A stretch of 64,000 nucleotides of DNA, from the NCBI RefSeq assembly GCF_000764305.2, contig NW_025933406.1, positions 227,173-291,172 on the forward strand, given 5' to 3'. Of the stretch, positions 37,901 through 47,675 are shown piece after piece. The position numbers were made by a program, and so were the translations under genes. The notes beneath the pieces are model-generated. The model searched no databases. It was not told the origin of the DNA and was given only the letters and a program-made list of their open reading frames with translations. Origin of the DNA: Hyalella azteca (taxonomy: Eukaryota > Arthropoda > Malacostraca > Amphipoda > Hyalellidae). Every line of letters starts with the position of its first letter. The stretch's first letter is position 1.

Positions 37901-40900
37901 TGTGTTCATGTAAAATCATGTCTTTGTCTGCACTCAAATCTTTCTCCTTCGTTTCTTTAGTCATCCAATTTAAAGGATTAAAATGCTTTAACTATTCTAA
38001 TTTACGCAAATCGTTCCAGTCAAATTTAACATCATCTACTATGATCATTCTCAAGAAATAAAATGATTTTGAAATATTATAACCTATCAATAACATTAAC
38101 TTACGTTGCACGCCCGGTTTCTAGCATTAATCATATCCTTCGATTCCTTTGAAACAATTTTTCCATCTCAAGATTCAATTTACTTTAACAATTCACAAAG
38201 AAATCAAGCAATAAAATTATCAAATTATAAATCAATATTTAAAAATTGTTCGTAATTGAGGCGAATAATAAAAGACCACATTAAATACATTCTGAAATTT
38301 TTACAAGGCCTTGATAATTTGAGAACTCAGACATTTCTCTATTATTGTAAATTAAATAATCCAACTACGTGGTGCTCTGTAAATTTTTTTATTCCGAAAA
38401 AGTTTTTGATTTTGGTTTTGATGAAAGCTTTCACAGTTTGTACCGTTTCACAGTTTGTACCTCGTTTTAGCCTTGCTGTTTAACTCGCAATCATTTCTTC
38501 TTAGGCTTAAATTCCGTTCTAAACCTAGAATGATGCATTTGTTGTCCATTGAAACCTTACTTATTATTTTCGCATAAAGAACTTTCATTTTGGTTTTGTC
38601 ACATGTGTAAAAATTATTAAAGGTGTGTTAAATTTAATGCACTGTACTCTCCACAGACGAGTGTTCTTCATGTCTCGCTTTACACATTATATTTATACTC
38701 ATCCAGACACGAGAACCTGTGTACATATCCATATATCTATATGACAGATGTATATACAATATGTGTGTGTGTGTGTGTGTTATCTTGTACATAATTACAT
38801 TTTACAACCTTGTAAATATTTTTAATGTACATATTTTTCAATATTTTTTGTGTGCAACTCTGCGCATCTTTTTCAGGTATACCTTTGTACATATATTGAT
38901 GTGTGAATAATATTGAATTTTTCTTCAGCAATATCAATAGCCTCAACGTCGTCGGCGGCCATTGCCACTTTTATTTTCGATAAGCATTGGCTTGTATGCA
39001 TTCATGGCAGTAAATAATAACAAATAATTTACGTAAAATAATCAATGCCTCGAATTTTACATTTTTCGCCTTAGTCACTGGTTCGTCAGGACGTGCGCTA
39101 TATTGGAGCAAGCATTTAATTTATTTGTTCTCTTTAAATTTGAAAAGTTCATAAGTCAAAAGTTTCAGTTTTTTCTGTTCGAAGAGCTCTTTCTGACAAT
39201 GAATATCAAAGTTCGACTCGCCGTACTGTGCAGTCCTACTAGGTATCTGGCGTCGAGTCAACGTTAATTAAACGTTTTTCAACGTTAACCGATAATAATA
39301 TACGTTGTTCAAGCGTTCTTTGCCAAGCGATGAGGTTTCTGCGGTGGCTGTTGAGGCTGAACGCCGGTTAAGATATATTTAATTAATCAATTGATTGTAT
39401 AAGAGTACCTCAAGTCAGCGACTTTAATTGTAGGTATTTCAAGGAAAATTGTAGCCAAATATTTGCCTGTTTATTACCAGTCGCTGGAAATTTCTATGAG
39501 TTATTCACTTTCGTTCGTAGTTTCAGAATATTCCATCCAATTCCGATGATATTCATAACCCGTGAAAAATACAATGCTAATTAAGAGCGCTGTTGGTTAG
39601 GAAATGTTTAGTGCTGGCTAAGAATTAAAGAAAAAAATCTGCTAAATTTTCTTAATTCTTTACGTACAGAATTTTAAACGGGCCCTCGCATACTTTTACC
39701 GTTGAACTTAACATTTTGTGTAAATGATATAACATAATCGTCAACACAAACAAGTTGCCGCATTCATCAAAAGCACATTCAAAGCTTCTTCGACCGCATT
39801 CAAGAAACGGCACAAAATAAAAGTATTTACTTACTATAATGGGCTATCACTATTTAAAATTTGTCATGGTAATCTGAATAAAAAATAAAGCACTGCAACG
39901 CAACGGTGCAACCGACTGGGAATAAACCACAATTGAACTGATACCTGTGTATGAGCATCAGGACAATATATGTGTATAATATTAAATGAATTGTACTGTG
40001 TACATTTGTAAATACTTGATCTTATTTTCAAGCTCTTATTGAATATTAGGAAATTATATGTGTATTATGTATATTATACGTGGTGTACAGTATACATTAG
40101 TATATACCTGATCTTCTGATCAAACTCTTAAAGCATCAGGTTAGTATATGTGTATACTAGGATATTATGTGTACAGTGTACATAGTTGATCTTCTGATCA
40201 AACTCGTATATCTTAAGCACAATATATGTGTACGCTAGGAAATAAGGTGTACAGTGTACATACTTGATCTTCTGATCAAACTATTCTATTAGAAAGTGGC
40301 ATGGAGCCAGTGATTGTAAATATTTATGAGACTTTCTCCAATTCAATTTACTATTTACAGATGCAATCGAATACTCGAAATTAATTTCAGAAATTTCAAA
40401 TTTTCTATTATGAAAATTCTTCATACATATCACCTTCAAATGTTTTCTAACATAACGCCTACTGGGACTTTCCATCCTTTGGAATTTTAGAATATAATCT
40501 CACTAAAGGTAACTTGCTTGAGTATTCATTGTTTTTGTAAGAGTAACTCACATAAAATTCAGCAAAACAATACACCAGCAGAATAAAACTCATCCGTAAG
40601 CCTCAATTTCATCGTGGGTCAAGTAAGTGGAGTTATCTATCTGCCAAGATTATACATAATTCTTCTATGCTTAAAAATACAGGTATTGGAGTTATTCATT
40701 TTCATTTTAATGAGAAACAAAACAGCAATATGCCAATTAGCTGACCGGATTATATCATAATTATATTGGCATATTATACTATCGACTTCTTTTAGGCAAA
40801 ATCCATTTATTTGCAAGTGGTTTTTGACTGTTCTTTCGCCTGAATTTAGTGTGTAGGCATTTAAAATTCAACGGACTATCCGCCAATACAAGATGAGTGT

Positions 40901-43900
40901 ATGAGAATTTTAATACCTGTAAGCGATTTTTAAAACAGCTGCATAATACCATGAAACTCGGTAAAATCCCATATAAGCATCTGTCAAAGCACACTTATAG
41001 ATAAGGTTCATTGTATTTTCAATGCGAATATTTTAAATCGTTTGATTGAATATATAATTTGCAGAATGTTCTAACTTCAGCCACTATTGCCAGGAGATGC
41101 GGCATGACAGGAAGACGTTCAATGTGTAACCTCTTTCTACAGGTTCAAGCCCTATCCTCATGAGTAAAAAATGGTCTGAACGGTCATACCACCATTGCAA
41201 TGGTCGATTCCACCATTGCATGGACTATAATACTTGATATTCTCCAGGTGGCATGGATCAAGGCGGACACTAAGGCTATTCTGGCCATCCACAACCGAGT
41301 GATCACCCACAACAACCGAATGTCCGTCATCCACTCCGACCACAACACATGGGAGCTCACCATCAAGTCGGTCCGGCGCAACGACTCCGGAGAATACATG
41401 TGTCAGATCAACACAGATCCCATGAAAAACCAGGTAATCTTTTGTCTTTTTTACGACAAGAAACACGACATTAAATGAAACACGACATTTAAAAGAAACA
41501 CGACATTAAAAGACCAGGTATCATTTTGTGTTTTTTTATATTGGACAAAAAAAACACACGGTCGAAAATAAAGTATCATTCTGCATGTGTTTCTTGCTAG
41601 GGACAAGCATCCCGACACTTAACGCATCTATATAAATTTTATAATAAAAATAGTTTTCACGAAACATACATAAAAGGTCAGGTTCTCATTTAGATGGTCC
41701 ATCCGCAGGTAGGGTACCTGAACGTGGTGATACCACCCGACATCGTGAGTGAAGAAACGTCGGGGGACATCATGGTGCCTGAGGGCAGTCCCGTGAAACT
41801 CACCTGCAGTGCCCACGGCTACCCAGAACCCACCATCAAGTGGAGGAGGGAGGACGGGGCACCCATTATCCTGAGGAGCCAGGGAGGACCCAAAAATGAG
41901 TGTGAGATGTGAATGAGTGTAAAATGTGAATGAATGTGAGATGTGAATGAATATGTGATTTTAACGAATTTGAATAAATGTGCCTTAGCACTGGAAAGGA
42001 ACGGCGGTTTCTCATGCTCTACCGACCTGGCAATCCAATAACCGCGGAATATGAGGGAATTGGTCTAAAAGGTCAATCATCCGTAGTTATTTTGCATTAA
42101 AAATGCCGATGGTTTACAGTAAAATTTAGGAATAGCTCTGCATTAAAAGTAATGTTTTAGTTCTTGGTATGATGCGAAGTGCAGCGTTTTTTTAGCTTCA
42201 AACATTCATTTTCAAAAATTATTTGCTGTTATGGCTACTTTAGGAAACATACGATCAAATTTTCGACAATTCATTCAGTGCATTCATTCAGTAGCTTAAA
42301 TGAAAGTTCGTGGTTTCTGTCACAATTTTTTTATTTTAATTTATCGATAATTTGAGGCATTTGAAAGATTCGTTCAAACCAGGAAGAAAAGGCTCTATTA
42401 AGAGGTTTGATTTCAATTTTTTGGACAATAAAAAAATATGTTTTGTTTGGACCGAACTACAAGATAAGACTATTTCCGTCATTGGACCTTGCAAAAAAAC
42501 TGAAATTTCGCACAAGTTGATAATAATCAAATAATAATATACATCCATCAGTGACCGTGTATGAAGGCCGGGATTTAGTACTGGAGAAAGTAACCCGGGA
42601 TGACATGGGTGCGTACATGTGCATCGCATCCAACGACATCCCTCCAGCCGTCAGCAAGCGCATACTCGTCATGGTGCACTGTGAGTTGCTCCATTTATGT
42701 CCATGAGAAAAATTATATCCCATCCAATATAATTTCAAAAAATGTACCGTGTTTTATATTAACAGTTGTTAAGCACCGAGGTTGTCAGACAATATTTTAT
42801 TTGCGGAATTGAAAAGAAATGCACAATATTTTATTTTAACAGTTGTCAAGCAGCAAGTTTGTAAGAAATATATTTGATTTATGAAATTGAAACGTCATAT
42901 TCCTCTCGAACCAAATTTTAATGAATTTAATCCGGACGAAACCAGATAGTAAACTTCAACTTATTGTTGTGTGCTGATAATCAATTACATGTTGTTTTTA
43001 CGAAAATTTGCTTTATAGTTTTATATTAATACTTGCTTACTATTTGTATATATTTTCTCTATCGATCAGTAAAATTTACTTCGAATGTGAGTCGTAAAGA
43101 CATTTAAAAACCAGCCGAAAATTTAAATTTATAGTCTAAATAAAGAGTACTGAGCATGCCTTGCATGCAGGCATATATTATATATAGCAAATACTATAAT
43201 ATGCATATGTACCTCTGGATAACTGCTGGTATTCATCCGCTCAGTTCATCCGCTGGTGCGGATCCCTAACCAACTTGTGGGAGCACCGCGCGGTACGGAC
43301 GTAACACTAGAATGTGAGGTCGAAGCGAGCCCCAAGAGTATAAACTATTGGACCAAACTAGACCAGCATGGTGAGCACTATAAGACAGAAACGGAATAGA
43401 TAAAGCATTTCTATAACTGTAGTCCAACATCAGGATATAGGTAAAATTAGCATGCTAGAGAATATAAATCAGTGTTGTGGACCGGCATCAGATCGCGATT
43501 GAAATTCAGTTGATTAGATTGAAATTGAACAAAAACGAATATGTGTTTCTAAAATTCCATAAGGTTAACAATGTATAACAACCCACACCAATAATATTTA
43601 ATGACTATACTTTTGAGATCGGCAGCTAACGAAATAAGCGGTCATGGTTATTCTGAACCTTGTTCGTGTTTAATCAATGTCTATTACAATATCCATCTAT
43701 GATAAATCAGCAGAACTAATTTGCGGCTGATAACGCGCCAACGATCGAGGGGAACATAAAAAAGCCCGTACACGATAACACTTCCTGATATTATATATTA
43801 TTTCTGTGTCGCATGTTACGCAGGTCTCGTCATTTTTGACAGTCGAAAGTACGTTAAGGAAGAGATCACAAAAAACCCGTTCACGATGATATTCCTTGAT

Positions 43901-44805
43901 AATATATGACATTTTTGTGCCCCAGTCTCTTTCTTATATAATTTCTGTCTCAGGTCCCGTCATTGTTGACAGTCGAAAATACGTCAACGAAGAAATCATC
44001 AAGAACCCGTACACGATGGCGTTGCGCCTCTCGGTCAAGAACTTGGACGAAGGCGACTTCACGACCTACTCCTGCACGGCCAAGAACTCCCTCGGCGAAG
44101 TCGTGGGCAGCATCAAGCTCTATGGTAAGACAATTTATGCAATAATAATACAGTGTTAATATTTCCTTGTTATACTAGCTTAAGAATCTCTGTATTCGTA
44201 ACGCACTGCGCAATGCAACTTGTATTGAAAACTCACGCATAATACGTAATCTTTCAAATGAGAATGAAGTCATATACTTCTAGTCACATATATCACATAC
44301 CTGATATTTCATAAATATCAAAGCATCAAAACATTTTAGCACAGAGATCAATATATTTTATCACAGATTTCAATATATTTCACCCCACCGATCAATATAT
44401 TTTTCCGCAGAAATCGAGCCGCCTTCCCCCCGAACTACCGCCACCGAGCCGCCCCCCGTGACCGAGTCTCGGGACCTGTTATCTGGTGGCCGCAACCACG
44501 CCGACATCGCGACACGGGTAGACGTGGTTGCACCAGGCGACCAGCGCTCGTACCACCACCAAATCAACCGCTATGCATATTCAACCAGACCACCACCTTA
44601 TCTCAACCAGCCCACAACCATTGGCTCGCATTACTCGCAGAATAATTACCGGGATATTCTAGGCATGAGTTCGGGTGCTGGAAGCTCGATGGGTGTCTAT
44701 GATAGAGCATGGCGCGTGCTGGTAATGGTGGTGTGCGGTATCATTTCCGTGGTGGTTTTGGGTGAAAATACCCGCAATGGTGAGTGGAATGTAATGCTAC
44801 AATGA
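24836..44805 (+). CDS. DIP-family (Dpr-interacting, lachesin-like) three-Ig GPI-anchored adhesion protein; spliced, 8 coding exons
   Basis: Coding exons: 24836/25871-25904, 29856-29962, 41248-41433, 41709-41901, 42552-42680, 43245-43370, 43954-44124, 44411-44805. All borders are GT-AG and all phases agree (1,0,0,1,1,1,1). From the ATG at 25871 the product is 446 residues. It has a signal peptide (MLLLSFIFFGAVLC, then EPEF), Ig1 (C38, W50, DxGxYxC ending C99), Ig2 (C142, W154, C197), Ig3 (C240, W252, C299), a Pro/Ser/Tyr-rich stalk from about residue 317, a small-residue run SSGAGSS suiting a GPI omega site, and a hydrophobic segment at about 418-432. The phrases VAWIKADTKAIL, VVIPPD and PNQLVGAP are typical of the DIP/lachesin family. 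Family knowledge: DIPs bind Dpr proteins at the cell surface and guide synaptic partner choice. The DIP paralogue cannot be named by eye. Starting at 24836 would give 791 residues with an unexplained N-terminus. Confidence 0.93.
26950..27338. repeat. 18-bp minisatellite in DIP intron 1, about 21 copies
   Basis: Unit tttgtttacttagaaaat with point changes (cctaga, ttataa) and occasional extra T or A. Confidence 0.95.
27615..27985. repeat. CAACAG / AGCAGCAAAACAAG tract in DIP intron 1
   Basis: Two blocks: 27615-27780 with caacagaacaacagctgcat-type units, and 27780-27985 with agagcagcaaaacaa units. Minus-strand frames through it are compositional. A CpG-rich stretch (28000-28120) follows directly, as after the CAG tract at 8.7 kb. 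Confidence 0.9.
29256..29459. repeat. 31-bp minisatellite in DIP intron 1
   Basis: Six to seven copies of gaatttacttggcgtttatg then aataat, ending just before the exon 2 tandem array. Confidence 0.9.
29480..29905 (+). repeat. Three-copy 143-bp tandem repeat containing the start of DIP exon 2
   Basis: Exon-start copies are at 29570, 29713 and 29856, exactly 143 bp apart. The two upstream ones share the altered sequence cctggaggccttggagaaaa and end in a stop. The middle copy has a perfect acceptor (gcctccag); the first has cctcaag. The intervening intron unit (gttcaagtaaactaatgata) is also repeated. Confidence 0.92.
29856..29962 (+). CDS. DIP gene exon 2: end of signal peptide and first strands of Ig1
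   Basis: The acceptor is cctccag|TC and the donor is TTCAAG|gtaaat. Exon 1 ends in phase 1 with G, and G+TC gives Val, so the join reads FFGAVLCLEPEFLEP. It then gives ENVTVTEGREATFTCVV, which holds the first Ig1 cysteine (C38) and an N-glycosylation motif NVT. Two decayed copies of the 5' part of this exon lie immediately upstream, with starts at 29570 and 29713. Confidence 0.92.
30765..31190. repeat. Minisatellite of about 75 bp in DIP intron 2
   Basis: gcacataccgt recurs at 30767, 30844, 30918, 30991, 31070 and 31107, with agcag(a/g)gtaactcaa in each unit. Confidence 0.85.
39958..40285. repeat. Four-copy repeat of about 80-85 bp in DIP intron 2
   Basis: Units share atatgtgtatactagga, ggtgtacagtgtacat and the phrase cttgatcttctgatcaaact (containing TGATC...GATCA). 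Confidence 0.85.
41248..41433 (+). CDS. DIP gene exon 3: core of Ig1
   Basis: A phase 0 exon of exactly 62 codons, starting VAWIKADTK after ttctccag and ending MKNQ before gtaatc. It holds the Ig1 tryptophan (W50), the DIP-typical HNRVITHNN stretch, and the second cysteine in NDSGEYMCQ (C99). Its base composition is clearly richer in G+C than the flanking introns. The 11.3-kb intron before it is the largest of the gene. Confidence 0.95.
41431..41600 (+). repeat. Donor-side duplication after DIP exon 3
   Basis: The real donor region accag|gtaatcttttgtc (41429-41446) recurs 84 bp later as accag|gtatcattttgtg (41513-41530). A short aaacacgacatt repeat (four copies) lies between them. Confidence 0.7.
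41709..41901 (+). CDS. DIP gene exon 4: Ig1-Ig2 linker and first half of Ig2
   Basis: The acceptor is atccgcag|GTAGGG, and the exon begins VGYLNVVIPPDIVSEETSG. It contains C142 and W154 of Ig2. The donor is placed at GAGT|gtgaga (41901/41902), because this gives phase 1 and joins exon 5 as NELTVYEGRDL in the correct frame. An alternative GT three bases upstream (GA|gtgtga) breaks the frame. The donor itself starts a short tandem repeat. Confidence 0.92.
41893..41955 (+). repeat. 17-bp repeat starting at the DIP exon 4 donor
   Basis: The unit atga[ga]tgtgagatgtga is iterated about three and a half times (starts near 41896, 41913 and 41930). The first copy contains the functional donor GAGT|gtgaga, so several donor-like sites lie within 40 bp. 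Confidence 0.75.
42552..42680 (+). CDS. DIP gene exon 5: second half of Ig2
   Basis: The acceptor is catccatcag|TGACC and the donor is GCACT|gtgagt. It encodes VYEGRDLVLEKVTRDDMG followed by AYMCIASND, with the Ig2 cysteine C197. The match to the DIP/lachesin family (TRDDMGAYMCIASN) is very strong. Phases are 1 in and 1 out. Confidence 0.95.
43245..43370 (+). CDS. DIP gene exon 6: Ig2-Ig3 linker and first half of Ig3
   Basis: The acceptor is ccgctcag|TTCATC and the donor is GCATG|gtgagc. The split codon gives Phe in VHFHPLVRIPNQLVGAP, a hallmark of lachesin/DIP third domains. C240 and W252 of Ig3 are present (VTLECEVEASP, INYW). Confidence 0.95.
43736..44020 (+). repeat. Tandem partial copies of DIP exon 7 start
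   Basis: The block cccgtacacgat and its surroundings occur at 43765, 43876 and 44006. The copy starting at 43824 follows an acceptor (gttacgcag) and reads GLVIFDSRKYVKEEITKNPF before a stop. The real exon reads GPVIVDSRKYVNEEI. The first copy keeps only the middle of the unit. Confidence 0.9.
43954..44124 (+). CDS. DIP gene exon 7: second half of Ig3
   Basis: The acceptor is ctgtctcag|GTCCC and the donor is CTATG|gtaaga. It encodes GPVIVDSRKYVNEEI, then LRLSVKNLDEGDFTTYSC (C299) and AKNSLGEVVGSIKLY. A decayed partial copy of the same exon, acceptor included, starts at 43824, and a still more decayed piece lies at about 43736-43823. Confidence 0.95.
44411..44805 (+). CDS. DIP gene exon 8: stalk and C-terminal GPI-type signal
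   Basis: The acceptor is ttttccgcag|AAATC; the split codon gives Glu (LYEIEPPSP). A 130-residue tail rich in Pro, Thr, Tyr and Gln follows. Then come SSGAGSS, the hydrophobic run LVMVVCGIISVVVLG and the polar end ENTRNGEWNVMLQ, with a stop at 44803-44805. GPI signals usually end with the hydrophobic run. A strong donor, AATG|gtgagt at 44779/44780, just after this segment could instead splice to a further exon that I could not find. Confidence 0.85.
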
Positions 44806-47675
44806 AGACTGTAGTTTATTTCAGTATATTCCATGAAGTTACAAACACTTATTTTTGATCTTGCATCCAATAAATTTGATAAGACATGGGCAACTATATC
44901 CAAGTAGTGGGTTTCAGTGCACTTGCATTGTAAGTTTCGGTGCTTCCTTTCCGGTATCGTGAGATTTTCCCTATAAATACGCGCTGTTGACCACTAGGAA
45001 TTCATATATCAATCAATTCAACGCTTGATTTCCATTACATAGTAGCAAAAGCAACGAATTTCAGAGCCCCAGAAAATTTTTTAAGATTTTTCTGGGAAGA
45101 TCCATTCGAAAATACAATTTTTAATCTACTAAATTAAAGTAAGTCTGCCTTATTTCCTTACTTCAACCCATAGACGAATTTTTGTTGGTCGTCAAGCCGA
45201 TTTCCTCCACGTGGCAACCTATTTCAACTGGAAATTATTTAATAGCATTTCAAGGTAAACTCAAGTTCACTGAAGCGAAATTGAGATTTCAGGACATCTG
45301 AGAGAAAAAAACTCAGTTGGGATAATGAAGCTACCATAAATGGTACCCGGATAATAGAGCTACTACCTACTATAAATGGTACCCGGATAATGAGCTTGCC
45401 ATAAATGGTATCCGGATAATGGAGCTACCATAAATGGTACCCGAATAATGGAGCTACTATAAATGGTACAAGGATGCTTTCACTACCAAAAACGATTATT
45501 AGCTTGCAGTTTGTTCATTTCAAAAGAATGTCTGGCAAAGATTTGCAACGATTACCAAGCGCCGCCCACCTATCAAATTCAGAGAGTTCTGTTAGTTAAA
45601 AAACTTATTATTAGTACAATAAATTATTGAAAATGCAACTAATACTGCACATTAACAGGTAAAATGTTGTATTTGTGGTTGGTAATGCTCTGTGGTTAGT
45701 TTTGATTCGATCGTTAAAAATTTTTTTGGAAGCACTGATGTTGACACCCAGGGCATATGCATATGGTATAGCATTCAATATATTTGGGATAGCAGACAGT
45801 ATTTAAAATAGCAGAAAATATATTTTGGATAGCAGACAATAAAAATTGGATATAATATCGGATGGTGAATCTGTCGGCTAGAGAGCGATCGAAATTTGAC
45901 AAATAAATTACTCGGTGCAAAAGTTATGATGCGCCAAAGAATGCAATAAAAGGATAGCTAATTTTAAAACAATGCAATAAATATATGATCATGGAAACAA
46001 CACCCATAGAAGCAATAAGAATGAGTTAACATTTGATTGCAATAATTATTGAAATCTCAAACATATTCTTCAATGCTCGTATATATCTACCCAATTGAAG
46101 ACAGCATAAAGTTTTGTGTGTCAAGGGCTAAAAATTTCAAATTTGAAAAAACTGATTCTTAGTTTAGTAAATACCAAAAAATTAAAAACACAAAAAAATT
46201 AAAAAGATTCGATTTCAATATATTTAGGACGTTAATGCTACTGTTAAAATTAATGCTACCACTTCATGGAGTCAAACATTAACTCTATGTGTGCATCGTA
46301 GTTAACGGATAGCATTAACAAGTAATTCAATTATGAGCAGTAAATGCTTTATACATAATTTATTCACGTATTGCGTAAAAGAATCAGCAATCGACTGATT
46401 CTAACCACGAAGAATTGCTCATACAATTATTTTATTCGGACATTTGTGTGTAGATTTAGCTTGTATTGCCTCGAACCGCGATGTATACTGGCTGCTTTAT
46501 GTGAAGCGGATCTGTACGTGTGTGTCTGTGTGTGTGTGTGTGTGGTGTGTTCGATACTTAATTGTACAGATTAATCATTATTAAGGCATGTTAATATTGT
46601 GTATGTTTCTTCAGTAACATTCGCATGTTGCAAACCTTCATAATTGGCAGTGTTTAAAGCATTAAAAGATGGTACATGATAAATACATGATTATTTATAT
46701 TCACAAAAAAACATGGATTCGTAAGTAAATGAAGTAATAAAACAAAATAATTCTTACCCGACAGGCAATTAAAGAAAAATATTGGAACAACATAATCATG
46801 ACGACTCAAATTATTTGTGAAACCTTTTTAGGGCCTGGAGTTGCGCGCAGGTATTTCTTATATATTTTAAGTAGATTACTGAATATTGATTATTTATAAT
46901 AATGCGAATTTGCAGAAGCTTTTTATTCTAAAATGCTGTTAAACTAATAGAATTTCGTGTTCCTATTTCAATTCCTAAGAAGTTACATATAGTTGAGATT
47001 TTTCTTGCGAACGATGGCAAAAGATAACTTAACACAATTAATTTCAATATATCCTTAAAAAACAACTTGGGCCTGAATGGAGGAAGATTGTTTAGCTGAC
47101 AATTCTTGATTCATCATTCATTTCATAGCAATACCAGTTTAACTTAATGGTAAGAAATCCACAATCTCCATTATTGGAGATGACGAATATTATCAAACGG
47201 TAGCAAAGCAATACGATTGCAATAATCTTGATCTTAAAGTTCACAACCTCAAGTTAATCCTGACCTCGATGTTAAGTTGAAGATCTTAGAACAGATACTG
47301 ACCTTACTACAAACTTGAGCGATTTAGAAAGGCCTTACACTGAAACGTTTTCATTTTTCATTCCCCTCAAATTCAGTTTTGAAATACCTGACTGCCATTT
47401 ATACTTCCACATAATTCTTAGCAACAATTTCACTAATTAAATGACGAAGTTATTAAAAAAAATATTTGTCTTGTAATACTAGCGCGTGTAGGGTAAAAAA
47501 AGCGACATGGCTGGAGATTTTCATTCAATTGTAATTTAAAGGAAATCGAATTCTTTTCTATCTTGTTGAACCACTGCGTAAATGGTTTGGTTAGCCCTTC
47601 ATTATGAAGAAATATTATTCGAAACTTTGTGAATTACTTTTGTCTGTTTGTGAGACTTTCGAATAATTCTACATG
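44806..47675. other. Intergenic, downstream of DIP
   Basis: Besides the 32-bp array there is a short gatagcagacaatat repeat (45775-45850) and a (GT)n run (46519-46544). No gene was recognised. Confidence 0.5.
45322..45475. repeat. 32-bp minisatellite downstream of DIP
   Basis: About five copies of ctaccataaatggtacccgg then ataatggag. Confidence 0.9.

Larger units (their letters stand above)
29963..41247 (+). other. DIP intron 2 (11.3 kb)
   Basis: 30000-30240 repeats gttattcatagtattttctc. The 75-bp array follows. A TGACGTCA (CRE-type) site at 32668-32675 lies 14 bp after ATTGG. There is a (TG)n run at 38763-38780. Short frames (for example 33246-33443) match nothing known. No nested gene was recognised. 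Confidence 0.5.
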
